Assembly (NCBI GenBank): GCA_050953805.1
Contig: JBMNNE010000001.1
Span: 124,001-188,000, forward strand
DNA length: 64,000 bases
Origin: DUQW01 sp050953805
Lineage (GTDB): Bacteria > Bacillota_I > Bacilli_A > Acholeplasmatales > Acholeplasmataceae
Direction of reading: 5' to 3'
This document shows, piece by piece, positions 1 to 8,502 of this stretch. The translations under genes and the position numbers were made by a program. The first letter of the stretch is position 1. Each line of letters opens with the position of its first letter. The notes below the pieces were generated by a model. It saw only the letters and a program-made list of their open reading frames with translations, had not been told where the DNA came from and made no database searches.

Positions 1-2
1 TA

Positions 3-1181
3 ACTCCTGTAGGTCCAAGTGCTGAGTATGAAAAATTATCGAAAATGAGCGAAGAAGGGGTCTTACTTCTTCTATCGGATTCAACTAATGCTGAAAGAGA
101 TGAACCGATTCAATCTGAAAAAGCGATTGGAGAATCAATTAATGAGTTATTTTTTAATATTGATGGCCGAATCATTATCGCAACATTTGCCTCAAATATT
201 TACCGGATGCAACAAATTATTGATGCCTCACTTTTATCTAATCGACAAGTCGCCGTCGTTGGTCGTTCAATGGAAAATGCGATCGAAATTGGCTTAAAAT
301 CTGGGTATATTAAAGCTCCAGAAAATACCTTTGTTGATGCTGAAGATATCAACCGAATTCCACCAGAAAAATTAACGATCTTATGTACTGGTTCTCAAGG
401 CGAACCGCTCGCAGTATTAAGTCGAATTGCTGGTGGCTCACATCGCTTTATTAAGGCGATACCTGGCGACACAGTTATCTTTTCATCCTCGCCAATTCCC
501 GGCAATCAAGAACCTATTAATCGCACGATTAATGCCTTATTTAGAATTGGTGCGGAAGTCATTACCCATGGACCATTAGCGGATACCCATACATCTGGTC
601 ATGGCAATCAATCAGATTTAAAATTGATGTTATCATTGACTAAACCTAAATTCTTTATTCCGGTCCATGGTGAACATCGAATGCTTAAATTTCACCGCGA
701 TTTAGCCATTGATGTTGGTGTCAATCCAAATCATATTTTAATAATGGATAATGGAGATGTTGCTGCTATATCTGATAATAATATCCGCTTAGCGGGACGA
801 GTTCAAGCAGGAGATATTTATGTTGATGGTACTGGTATTGGAGATATTTCAAATAATGTCATTCGAGAAAGAAAAGTTTTAAGTGAAGATGGTATGTTTG
901 CTGTAATTATTACTGTTGATACATCAACTAGACAAATAATTACTGACCCCACAATTATTTCTAGAGGCTTCATTTATATGAAAGGTAATGAAGCTTTAAC
1001 TGATTCACTCGTTAAAGATACCAAAGAATTTATTGCCGCTGAATTTGTTCGTGATAAACTAATTCATGAACATGAATTCAAATCTAAATTATCTGACTTT
1101 CTATTAGACAAAATTTATGAAATTACTCAAAGAAAACCGATGATTATTCCGATTATTAGAGATTTTACATTTGTTGAATAA
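3..1181 (+). CDS. rnj: Ribonuclease J, 3' portion (5' end outside window)
   Basis: RNase J is a metallo-beta-lactamase/beta-CASP endo- and 5'-3' exoribonuclease of the mRNA degradation and rRNA maturation machinery. The frame is open from base 3, upstream of the first ATG at 45, and the residues before it also fit the family, so the gene begins outside the window and that ATG is internal. Visible hallmarks are LLLLSDSTNAE, FATFASNIYR, the beta-CASP signature TILCTGSQGEP, SSSPIPGN, the metal motif HTSGHGNQ and PVHGEHRML, then a C-terminal domain ending in RKPMIIPIIRDF. The N-terminal HxHxDH metal site is upstream and cannot be checked. A terminator follows directly. RNase J1 and J2 cannot be told apart from this portion. 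Confidence 0.95.
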   Translation, partial: TPVGPSAEYEKLSKMSEEGVLLLLSDSTNAERDEPIQSEKAIGESINELFFNIDGRIIIATFASNIYRMQQIIDASLLSNRQVAVVGRSMENAIEIGLKSGYIKAPENTFVDAEDINRIPPEKLTILCTGSQGEPLAVLSRIAGGSHRFIKAIPGDTVIFSSSPIPGNQEPINRTINALFRIGAEVITHGPLADTHTSGHGNQSDLKLMLSLTKPKFFIPVHGEHRMLKFHRDLAIDVGVNPNHILIMDNGDVAAISDNNIRLAGRVQAGDIYVDGTGIGDISNNVIRERKVLSEDGMFAVIITVDTSTRQIITDPTIISRGFIYMKGNEALTDSLVKDTKEFIAAEFVRDKLIHEHEFKSKLSDFLLDKIYEITQRKPMIIPIIRDFTFVE

Positions 1182-1200
1182 AAAAAAGACTTTCATATTG

Positions 1201-1230
1201 ATCACTACGGCTATCCTTAGTGATTTTTTT
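1201..1230 (+). terminator. Intrinsic terminator of rnj
   Basis: Seven-base arms ATCACTA (1201-1207) and TAGTGAT (1218-1224) are followed by a run of T to 1230, 20 bases after the rnj stop. There is no T run on the other side, so it serves only the plus strand. Confidence 0.8.
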
Positions 1231-1263
1231 GAAGGCCTTTTTATTCTATGTCAAAATTTTATT

Positions 1264-1782
1264 TTAAAAATCGATTCCCTTTCGAGCTAAAACACCATCT
1301 CGGTAATAATGCTTCTTATCTTTCATTTCTGTTACCAGATCAGCTTTTTCTAAAACAAAATCAGTAGCATATCTTCCGGTAATTATTAATTCAACATTTT
1401 CTGGTTTTGCAGCAATTAATTCGTTGAATTGTTCTTCGGTAATCAATTCTGTAATAAAACATAAATTTAATTCATCCAAAATTACGACATCATATTCATT
1501 TGATTTTAAAATATTTAATGAGTACTCATATCCTTCTTGAGCTTTCGTAATATCAGTATATTTGGGATTATTACCAACAAAAGATGTCGCTCCAAACATT
1601 TTTATTTCAAGATTTTCTAGTTTTTCTAAAATTTCAAAAGCGGAATCTTTGATTCCTTTCATAAATTGTCCAATAAAGACTTTTTTACCAGCGCCTAACG
1701 CTCTAATGGCAAGGCCAAAACTGGCAGTAGTTTTGCCTTTCCCATTTCCAGTATAAACATGAATATAACCTTTATTCATCAT
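1264..1782 (-). CDS. cobO: Corrinoid (cob(I)yrinic acid a,c-diamide) adenosyltransferase
   Basis: This BtuR/CobO/CobA-type enzyme transfers the 5'-deoxyadenosyl group of ATP to reduced cobalt(I) corrinoids and so makes adenosylcobalamin, the cofactor of the glutamate mutase encoded at the head of the same operon. The 172-residue length is normal for the family. It has the characteristic P-loop TGNGKGKTT (about residues 11-19), the VVILDELN Walker-B-like strand (about 94-101) and VELIITGR. The start overlaps the stop of the S-component gene (TAATG) behind the Shine-Dalgarno GGTGAT, so translation is probably coupled. Either of two adjacent ATGs could be used. It is the last gene of the operon. 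Also known as btuR or cobA. Confidence 0.93.
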   Translation of the reverse strand: MMNKGYIHVYTGNGKGKTTASFGLAIRALGAGKKVFIGQFMKGIKDSAFEILEKLENLEIKMFGATSFVGNNPKYTDITKAQEGYEYSLNILKSNEYDVVILDELNLCFITELITEEQFNELIAAKPENVELIITGRYATDFVLEKADLVTEMKDKKHYYRDGVLARKGIDF

Positions 1783-2325
1783 TAATCACCACTTTCATCA
1801 ATGATTTTTGCTTCTAATAATTGTTGATCTAAAATATTTTTTAATGGACGATATAACCATAAAACCGAGAGAAAGCTTGATGCAGCTAAAATTATTTCAA
1901 ATGGTATATCTTGAATTAAATATGTCCAAAAAGGAATTTGTAATATAAAAACAGCTGGAATTATAAAGATCCATGAATATAATAACGAATATATAACACT
2001 TAAGAGAGCTAACCATAACGGAGATTCTACTTTCTTAAAGATTGTTTTTATGGTCAGTGGAATAATTAAATACCCGATATACATAAATGGAACAACTGTT
2101 AAATTAAATGATCCCATTAGAATATTATCTAAAATAACATGAACCGTTATCATTAAAATTGTTTCAACTAAATTAAATGTTTTTGCAAATAAGATAATAA
2201 GTAAGAAAGTTAATTGAACATTTGGAATTGGTGTTAAAATTTGTTCCTGAACAAATAAAATGGCAGTTAAGATCGAAATTATTACTAATCGCTTAATGTT
2301 ATTGTTGTTTTTTATAAATATTCAC
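1782..2325 (-). CDS. ECF transporter S component, probably for cobalamin; 5' end needs a frame change or unusual start
   Basis: This is a small hydrophobic integral membrane protein. The ATG-initiated frame (1782-2153) gives only 123 residues, but the same frame stays open to about 2321 and encodes another hydrophobic stretch with TPIPNVQLTFLLIILFAKT, typical of the N-terminal half of ECF substrate-binding (S) components, preceded by a Lys/Asn-rich cytosolic start. No ATG, GTG or TTG lies in that frame. Dropping one base from the A run (plus-strand T6 at 2308-2313) gives a GTG start at 2325 and a protein of about 180 residues, the usual S-component size. An AUA start at 2315 behind GGTG is the alternative. 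No EcfA/EcfT genes are nearby, so a shared energising module is presumed. B12 as substrate is inferred from the neighbours (adenosyltransferase, transcobalamin-like proteins). Confidence 0.7.
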
Positions 2326-2722
2326 CAATCTTTATTAATGAAAATGTTATCTTCATATTATTAACTAATTTTATTTGACTAACACCACGATCAGATACAA
2401 CTCCATCAATATCTATTCTAATGAAATATTCATTATTATTAGTCACATCTAATTCACCAATTTTAGTAATATAAGCTCCATAAATATATGAATCATATTT
2501 TAAATCATAGTTTTCTTCTAATAAATTTAATAAATTGTCACCTTTTTTGAAATTAATTTCCTTATTACTAATAACTTTATTATCAATATCTATTAATTCA
2601 ACAATAATAACCCCATTATCTTTAGCTTTCTCTTTTTCTAAAATAATTATAAAAGAAGTTACTATTAACCCTAAAGCAATAATTGATAATATAATTTTTA
2701 GAATCAGGTTTTTATTTTTCAT
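2312..2722 (-). CDS. DUF4430 protein, transcobalamin beta-domain-like, membrane-anchored
   Basis: The protein has 136 residues: a short positive N-terminus, one membrane segment (about 8-28) and an extracellular domain. The domain matches the DUF4430 pattern: KKGDNLLNLLEEN (about 59-71), then GAYITKIGEL and a final strand-rich part with VNNMKITFSLI. DUF4430 is related to the C-terminal beta domain of animal transcobalamin and intrinsic factor, which closes over the corrin ring. The gene directly follows one for a lipoprotein resembling the alpha-domain of the same proteins (2 bases apart) and overlaps the S-component gene. The likely role is extracellular corrinoid capture as half of a two-gene binder. 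Family assignment is fairly firm; the ligand is inference. Confidence 0.72.
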   Translation of the reverse strand: MKNKNLILKIILSIIALGLIVTSFIIILEKEKAKDNGVIIVELIDIDNKVISNKEINFKKGDNLLNLLEENYDLKYDSYIYGAYITKIGELDVTNNNEYFIRIDIDGVVSDRGVSQIKLVNNMKITFSLIKIGEYL

Positions 2723-2724
2723 GT

Positions 2725-3609
2725 TTAATAATATAAGTTAGGGGTTGATTTTAATTTTAAGTTAGCTAGATACAACGATAGTGCCGCAAAACTTTGTGGC
2801 GTTGAAAACATCAAATCAATATCTTCAGCCACTAAACTACTTTTAAAACCAAATTTTTGATCATCATAAAAATTAATGAGTGCCGTTAATAAATCAATAT
2901 CTTCATTTATTTTTAATGTTTTATCGTTTGAAATATATCCAATTACTGCCATGGCAGTTGCAGAAGCATTAGCTGTTCCATCCCATCCTTTGACACCATC
3001 AGCGGTAGTGTCTCGTTCGATTGTTTGATATAAAGTCGATTTATCAACATTATATTTCGCAGCGGTAGCTAAAATAAATCCAGCAGTATCTGCAGTAAAA
3101 TACTGATTATTATGAACATTTGGAACATCTAACAATATATCATTTAATAAAGCTTGATTATTTTCTAAATTAGCAATTAACGATAACGCCATTGGATATG
3201 ACCACAGTGAAGGGACACTTGTTAAGTTTTTAGTAAATTGAACAATACTGTTAGGCACATCTAAATCATAGACTCTAACTAATTGTAATAACTTAAACGC
3301 ATCTCCTTCGTTAGTTATTTCTTGACTATTAATATAGTTAGACACTTTATCTTTAGACACTAACTTAGTAATATCAAATTTATATCCTGCCTTCTTTAGC
3401 AAGCCGACTCCAGCAATAGCATCATATTGAAATTGAATTGAACCATCTTTTCCTTCAACAATAAACATATTTGGTTGTTTATCAAATATTTCTTTGACTA
3501 TTCCTTCTGCTTCTTTACGCGTTTTTGCCTTACTATCATTACATCCAATTAAGGTAGTTAAGGACAATACTAAAATAATTATTGATAAAATATTTATAAT
3601 TCTTCTCAT
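2725..3609 (-). CDS. Lipoprotein with prenyltransferase-like alpha/alpha toroid (transcobalamin alpha-domain-like)
   Basis: A 294-residue surface lipoprotein. The start at 3609 is chosen because GGAGGC lies just upstream of it, while the longer reading from 3636 has no such site. It begins MRR, has a hydrophobic segment and the lipobox LIGC, so it should be lipid-anchored outside the membrane. The mature part shows repeating helix-pair motifs of the terpenoid-cyclase/prenyltransferase toroid: TADTAGFILATAAKY, GWDGTANASATAMAVIGY and STPQSFAALSLYLANL, comparable to the DTAxxAxxAL and NxxSTAxAxxAL repeats of transcobalamin and of bacterial proteins paired with DUF4430. Its neighbours (DUF4430, S component, corrinoid adenosyltransferase) suggest it binds cobalamin for uptake. 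No enzymatic residues are evident. The binding role is inference. Confidence 0.7.
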   Translation of the reverse strand: MRRIINILSIIILVLSLTTLIGCNDSKAKTRKEAEGIVKEIFDKQPNMFIVEGKDGSIQFQYDAIAGVGLLKKAGYKFDITKLVSKDKVSNYINSQEITNEGDAFKLLQLVRVYDLDVPNSIVQFTKNLTSVPSLWSYPMALSLIANLENNQALLNDILLDVPNVHNNQYFTADTAGFILATAAKYNVDKSTLYQTIERDTTADGVKGWDGTANASATAMAVIGYISNDKTLKINEDIDLLTALINFYDDQKFGFKSSLVAEDIDLMFSTPQSFAALSLYLANLKLKSTPNLYY

Positions 3610-3632
3610 TATATTGCCTCCTTGTTTAAAAT

Positions 3633-4883
3633 TCATTTTTCTATAAAACTAAATTTATTTAATAATTTTTTTAAATATATTGAAGTAATTAGTAAATCAG
3701 CTGAACCACCAAAACTTAAGTTATTTTGAATACAATAATTAGTCAATAGTTTAACCTCTTCTTGATTATGGAGATTAAGCAGTTTGAATTTTTGAATAAC
3801 TAAATCCATCTTTTCAATACTTTTACTTCTTTTTAACAAAACTGAATCATTCGTGATAGTAATTAATTTAACTAATGTTTTGATTAATTTTTTATCACTA
3901 AAATCAGTTAATTCAGATAATACTTGTTTAATGCTAGGATATCCTGACATTGCTTCTGATCTAATTCCACCAAAATTATATGTTTTATAAACTTTTTGAC
4001 CAAAAGTATCAAGGTTATTATTTTGAAATGTTTGTTTTGACATTTCTTTGGCCACTATATATGTATAGTCAAACGATTGCAAATTAACTAAAGCATATGT
4101 TGAGGCCGTAATGATTAAGCCTAAATTATAAATTAATCCTTTATAACAATTGACATTATTTGTTGTTCTTAACATTTGTTCTTCAGCTAATTTACCAATA
4201 ACTTGATTATTAATAATTAATTCATAAGGATTATCAATTCTTACTGCTGCTTTAAACATCTCTCTTAAATATGGAATAATTGCCTCACTAGCTAAAATCA
4301 TTAATTGATAATTCATATCGTTATGAGACCCATTACTATATGGGGTTACTAATCCAAATTTAGGATCTAAATTTAATTCTAACAAAATACTTTCTTTAAT
4401 TGTTTTAGAAATGACTTCTCCAAAGTAATTTAAAATCTCTTTTTTAAAATATATTTCTAAATCAATTAGTTCATGTTCTTGATTCCTTTGACAAACAAAG
4501 GCTGGTTTATCACATAAATAACATTTTCTTAAACTATTTCTAGAAAGACTAACTCGATTATTTTTTTCAAAAACATCGATATCAACAAATCGACCAAGAG
4601 GATGATTATCTTCTAATTTAATCATCTCAGCTTTTACCTCTTGTGCTGATAGACCGTTGATATAGTATGTAATTTGTAATCCTTGTCCCAAATTATTGAT
4701 TTCTTTTTTTACATATTTATAATTGATTAACTTATCAAAATATAAGACTAATAATTTTGCTTCATGAGAGTACTTTGATTCACCTGGACCATTGACTGAT
4801 AAATTAATACATACATCATAATCTTTAAGATTACTCATAATATCTTGATAATACTTATCTTTTTCAATTATCTTATTTTCCAT
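3633..4883 (-). CDS. citXG: CitX-CitG fusion: prosthetic-group synthesis and transfer for citr(amal)ate lyase
   Basis: A 416-residue fusion. Residues 1 to about 140 are CitX, the apo-ACP phosphoribosyl-dephospho-CoA transferase: NGPGESK (31-37), GRFVDIDV (97-104) and the cysteines C121, C124 and C131 in KCYLCDKPAFVCQR. Residues from about 145 are CitG, which makes 2'-(5''-triphosphoribosyl)-3'-dephospho-CoA from ATP and dephospho-CoA: KFGLVTPYSNGSHNDM (175-190), YKGLIYNLGLI, GGIRSEAMSGYP and SFGGSADLLITS. Together they load the prosthetic group on the acyl carrier subunit CitD encoded upstream. In many bacteria the two are separate genes. The start overlaps the 3' end of citC. In this context the modified lyase is probably citramalate lyase rather than citrate lyase. 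Confidence 0.9.
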   Translation of the reverse strand: MENKIIEKDKYYQDIMSNLKDYDVCINLSVNGPGESKYSHEAKLLVLYFDKLINYKYVKKEINNLGQGLQITYYINGLSAQEVKAEMIKLEDNHPLGRFVDIDVFEKNNRVSLSRNSLRKCYLCDKPAFVCQRNQEHELIDLEIYFKKEILNYFGEVISKTIKESILLELNLDPKFGLVTPYSNGSHNDMNYQLMILASEAIIPYLREMFKAAVRIDNPYELIINNQVIGKLAEEQMLRTTNNVNCYKGLIYNLGLIITASTYALVNLQSFDYTYIVAKEMSKQTFQNNNLDTFGQKVYKTYNFGGIRSEAMSGYPSIKQVLSELTDFSDKKLIKTLVKLITITNDSVLLKRSKSIEKMDLVIQKFKLLNLHNQEEVKLLTNYCIQNNLSFGGSADLLITSIYLKKLLNKFSFIEK

Positions 4884-5880
4884 CTATCTTACTCCTTATC
4901 ATATTTTTTAATAAAGTTTCACATGGCTTAGGTATAAAAGTTAAAGCTTTTTCAATTTCGTTATTTTTAATTAATTCTCTAACATATGAACTAGATATTA
5001 TCACTCCATTCATTTCAAATCTTTCAATAATTTCAACTTTGTCTTGTAATATTTCTAATATGGTGTCATTATATGAAACCATGTACGGTTTAATTTCACT
5101 TCCAAGATATCTTTTTTTGATATTAAATTTGGGAATAAAATAATTTTTAAAAATAAGGGTATCAACTATAGTTTGATATTCAGTTAAAGTCGTCTTGTTT
5201 TTAAGGAAATAACTTGGAAATGTAGCACTTGAAACTAAATACTCAGTTGATGGTAAAATAATAACATTTTCTAAATGATTAGTCGCTAAATATAGTAATG
5301 ACATTCTCTCTTTAAAAGTAAATAATGATTCGTTTTCTTCAACTAAAAAAACAAGTAACACATCATGATTTTCACTAGCTTTCTGAATCAGATTTTGGTG
5401 TCCAAGTGTGACCGGATTTCCGTTTAAAACAATCGATCCTACATCCAACTTTTTTAATTGGGTTTTAATATTAGACTCAATTCTTTCCTTTAAATTATCT
5501 AATATAGTGACAATTGAATATATTCCTTTCTCCATTAAGACAATTAATTTAGTTTGAATAATTTCATTAAACCCTAAACTTTTAAATATTTCATTATTTT
5601 TAGGTTGCGTTACTACAAAATAATGAAATATATTGTCTTGATTAAATGATTTAATTAGTTCATCAATGATTAAAGAAATTAAATTTAATTGTTGCCATTT
5701 GGGGCTAACAGCTAAGCATTTAATCACTTTTTTTGATCTTGATCCGGTGGCGATTATTTCATCATTATATTCTATATAAAATGAATCAACAATGTCCTCG
5801 TCCCAAGTTAGATCCATTTGATTAAGAAATTTAATGATGTTAGTAATTTCAGATTTTAATAACGCTCTTTTTACAACCAT
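4873..5880 (-). CDS. citC: [Citrate/citramalate lyase] ligase (acetylating)
   Basis: CitC acetylates the thiol of the CitD prosthetic group with acetate and ATP, turning the lyase on. The 335-residue length is normal. A GNAT-like N-terminal part (KVIKCLAVSPKWQQLNLISLI) is followed by the nucleotidyltransferase domain with GNPVTLGHQNLI and LLVFLVEENESLFTFKER; near the end is NGVIISSSYVRELI. It follows citF after 8 bases and its 3' end overlaps citXG. It belongs to the same lyase module and presumably activates the citramalate lyase of the glutamate pathway. Confidence 0.92.
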   Translation of the reverse strand: MVVKRALLKSEITNIIKFLNQMDLTWDEDIVDSFYIEYNDEIIATGSRSKKVIKCLAVSPKWQQLNLISLIIDELIKSFNQDNIFHYFVVTQPKNNEIFKSLGFNEIIQTKLIVLMEKGIYSIVTILDNLKERIESNIKTQLKKLDVGSIVLNGNPVTLGHQNLIQKASENHDVLLVFLVEENESLFTFKERMSLLYLATNHLENVIILPSTEYLVSSATFPSYFLKNKTTLTEYQTIVDTLIFKNYFIPKFNIKKRYLGSEIKPYMVSYNDTILEILQDKVEIIERFEMNGVIISSSYVRELIKNNEIEKALTFIPKPCETLLKNMIRSKIDGK

Positions 5881-5888
5881 TTAAATCC

Positions 5889-7382
5889 TCATTTTTCATA
5901 TAAATAATCAATTAAGGAACCATCACGATAAATTACGGCACCAATTACTTTATTATCTCTAATCTTTATTTTTCTTGGCTTGCCAGCAATTTCTATCGCC
6001 AAATTATATAATTCGTTAATCGTCATTAATTCAATATTTTCTTCTTTTAGCTTTTTGATAATATCTTTTCGATTAGGATTTACAGCCACTCCTCTTTCAG
6101 TAACAATAATATCTATATCTTCTCCTGGCGTAGTGACAGTTAAAACTTTTTCTTTAATTAAAGATATTCTTGAACGCAATAGATTAGCTACAATAATGGT
6201 TACTTTAGCACCATGTGCTGTATCAGCGTGACCACCACTTCCACCAATAATATTTCCAAACGAATCGGTTGTGACATTAACATTAAATTTAAGATCAACC
6301 TCGGTTGCTCCTAAAATAACTACATCAAGTTTATCTACAATTGGATCATCAAAAGGATTGGCATATTTTGATGCTGACATGGCAAGATGATTTGGATTTT
6401 CATGATATGATTTAACCGCATCTAAATCAAAGCATTGAACATCATATAATTTTTCAAATAACCCATCATTTAGCATTTCTACAAAATAACTAGTAATCCC
6501 ACCTGAAGCAAAACTACCAGTAACATTATTTCTTACCATCATTTCTTTTAAGTAACTAGCTACTGCTAAAGAAGTTCCACCAGCACCTGTTTGCACTGAA
6601 AATCCGTTTTTGATAAAACCTAGTTTATCTATTATTAATGCGGTTTTACGGGCAATCAACAACCCAATTGGATCGCGAGTTATTTTGGTTGTTCCAGAAA
6701 CAATTCCTTCTTTATCACCAATAGAATCTATTATCAAAACTCCGTCAACATACTTTTCATCAAAATCCGGATTATCTAATAAATCAACTAAATTATCAGT
6801 CACCAAAACTACCTTTTTGGCAAACATTAAGTCACTTATGGCATACCCCAATGTTCCACATGAACTCTTTCCGATTCCTCCATAACCATTACCTAATTTG
6901 TCAACCGTTGGAGTTGCTAAAAAAGCAACATCAATAGTAATTTCACCGGATTCAATCGCTCGGGATCTACCACCATGTGTATCCATTAATAAAAGACCAT
7001 CAAGCTTACCGCTTTGAATAGTTTTACTAACTGGTCCTGATAAGTAATTAGTTCTAATATTTGTAATATTTTTATTAATAATTAATGTTGATAAAATTTC
7101 ATTATTGGGAAAAATTGAAGACGGGGCAAATGTTAAATTTTTAAGATTTCTCTTTAAAATTTCTTCGCTAACTAAATTCATAACATAATCACCATTTCTT
7201 AAATGATGGTGAAATGATAATGTCATTCCGTCTTGAATTTGATATAACTTAAAAATTTCATCAAATGATTTAAAAAATTTAACTTTTCCTTTTCTTAATA
7301 CTGGAGGAATTAAAGTTCTTTTTTTGATTCGATAATTATCACTTGATTTAAATTTTTCAAATACTTTTAATCTTTCTTTCAT
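5889..7382 (-). CDS. citF: Citr(amal)ate lyase alpha subunit (acyl-ACP transferase)
   Basis: The alpha subunit exchanges the acetyl group on the carrier subunit for the substrate acid, giving citryl- or citramalyl-ACP. At 497 residues it has the usual length and typical CitF stretches: GMTLSFHHHLRNGDYVMN, LTFAPSSIFP, GKLDGLLLMDTHGGRSRAIE, GYGGIGKSSCGTLGYA, SVQTGAGGTSLAVA, GSFASGGITSYFVEML and FGNIIGGSGGHADTAHGAK. It starts ATGA-overlapped with citE. Sequence alone does not separate citrate from citramalate lyase. The genes for methylaspartate formation and deamination directly upstream make (S)-citramalate the likelier substrate, as in Clostridium tetanomorphum-type glutamate fermentation. 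Confidence 0.93.
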   Translation of the reverse strand: MKERLKVFEKFKSSDNYRIKKRTLIPPVLRKGKVKFFKSFDEIFKLYQIQDGMTLSFHHHLRNGDYVMNLVSEEILKRNLKNLTFAPSSIFPNNEILSTLIINKNITNIRTNYLSGPVSKTIQSGKLDGLLLMDTHGGRSRAIESGEITIDVAFLATPTVDKLGNGYGGIGKSSCGTLGYAISDLMFAKKVVLVTDNLVDLLDNPDFDEKYVDGVLIIDSIGDKEGIVSGTTKITRDPIGLLIARKTALIIDKLGFIKNGFSVQTGAGGTSLAVASYLKEMMVRNNVTGSFASGGITSYFVEMLNDGLFEKLYDVQCFDLDAVKSYHENPNHLAMSASKYANPFDDPIVDKLDVVILGATEVDLKFNVNVTTDSFGNIIGGSGGHADTAHGAKVTIIVANLLRSRISLIKEKVLTVTTPGEDIDIIVTERGVAVNPNRKDIIKKLKEENIELMTINELYNLAIEIAGKPRKIKIRDNKVIGAVIYRDGSLIDYLYEK

Positions 7383-8236
7383 AACATTTTAAATTTTTTT
7401 GCTTTTAATATGATTTTCTCCGCTCTTAAAATAATTGGTTTGTCAACCATCTTACCGTCTAAACTGAAAACCCCTAAATTTTTTCTTTCTGCTTCTTCTT
7501 TTGCAATTAATACTTTTTTTGCCCAATTGATTTCTTCAATTGTTGGTGAAAAAACTTCATTAACCACTTCAATTTGATTTGGGTGAATACAAGCTTTAGC
7601 ATTCATGCCAATACCTTTTACAAACAAAGATTCCTCTTTTAACTTTAAATTGTCAAAAACATCAACAAAAGGAGTGTCAATGGCATCAATTTTGTTAGCT
7701 TTCGCTGCTGTCACAACTACCATTCTTGCATATAATAATTCAAGTCCCATTGGTGTTCTAATTACTTCTAAATCACTAGATAAATCTTCCCCACCTAATA
7801 AAAGACCATCAACTCGTGGCATCTTCGCAATTTCGTTTGTTTCAATCAATGAACTAGCAAGTTCAATTATTGGAATGATTTTAATTTTTTGATTAATCTT
7901 TTTGTTTTTTTCTATTTGGCTAAGATCTTTATCTAAAATTTTTATACTTTCGATAGTTGCCTTAGGTAACATAATTGTATCAATTTTATCTGATACAATT
8001 GATGCTAAATCCCTCTGATAAAAAGGTGTATCAATCGCGTTGATTCTTACGACAACTTCTAATGTTAGTTTTTCCTTCGTTTCTAAAAAGGATTTTAAAA
8101 GTTTACGTGAATTATCTTTTTCACTAACACTAACTGCATCTTCTAAATCGAAAATTATTGAATCACTTCCAAATAATTGCGAATTTTCTAACATTCCTGG
8201 GTTATTACTAGGAATAAAAAGTAAACTTCTTCTCAT
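7379..8236 (-). CDS. citE: Citr(amal)ate lyase beta subunit (CitE/HpcH aldolase family)
   Basis: The beta subunit cleaves citryl- or citramalyl-ACP; with citramalyl-ACP the products are pyruvate and acetyl-ACP. It has 285 residues and a TIM-barrel HpcH/CitE fold: MRRSLLFIPSNNPGML, SIIFDLEDAV (acidic Mg ligand), VVRINAIDTPFY (substrate arginine), DTIMLPKA, PIIELASSLIET, VDGLLLGGEDLSSDL (metal ligands) and GMNAKACIHPNQIEVVNEVF. It overlaps citD (4 bases) and citF (4 bases), so the three lyase subunits are translationally coupled. Confidence 0.93.
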   Translation of the reverse strand: MRRSLLFIPSNNPGMLENSQLFGSDSIIFDLEDAVSVSEKDNSRKLLKSFLETKEKLTLEVVVRINAIDTPFYQRDLASIVSDKIDTIMLPKATIESIKILDKDLSQIEKNKKINQKIKIIPIIELASSLIETNEIAKMPRVDGLLLGGEDLSSDLEVIRTPMGLELLYARMVVVTAAKANKIDAIDTPFVDVFDNLKLKEESLFVKGIGMNAKACIHPNQIEVVNEVFSPTIEEINWAKKVLIAKEEAERKNLGVFSLDGKMVDKPIILRAEKIILKAKKFKML

Positions 8237-8502
8237 ATAAAATCACCAAACCTTTCTATCGCAGTTAATAGACGGGCTTTAATTGTGTAATCAAGGGCCC
8301 CTTTATCTTCGCAAATTACTTTAATGTTGGTAATATTTAATTCTTGTAAAATATTTTTGATATAGTTTTCAATATGCTTACCAAAAAAATCATAAACCAC
8401 ACTTTTAACTTCAATAATCAATTTATCAGAAGGTAAAATGGTAATGATACAATCATTTGATTCTAATGTTCCAGCAGATACAACTTTCAAAATAATCACC
8501 AT
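8233..8502 (-). CDS. citD: Citr(amal)ate lyase acyl carrier subunit gamma
   Basis: An 89-residue carrier protein whose serine in SAGTLESNDC (S15 from the ATG) is the family's attachment site for phosphoribosyl-dephospho-CoA. The rest, LQELNITNIKVICEDKGALDYTIKARLLTAIERF, is a typical CitD C-terminus. The ATG at 8502 overlaps the mal stop. A TTG at 8490, preceded at good distance by GGTGAT and giving MKVVSAGTLESND, matches the usual CitD N-terminus better, so the true start may be 8490. Confidence 0.9.
   Translation of the reverse strand: MVIILKVVSAGTLESNDCIITILPSDKLIIEVKSVVYDFFGKHIENYIKNILQELNITNIKVICEDKGALDYTIKARLLTAIERFGDFI

Noticed and set aside
3633..8502. Citrate fermentation operon
   Set aside because: The lyase genes fit citrate lyase equally well, but no citrate transporter or oxaloacetate decarboxylase is near and they directly follow glutamate mutase and methylaspartate ammonia-lyase, so citramalate lyase is preferred.
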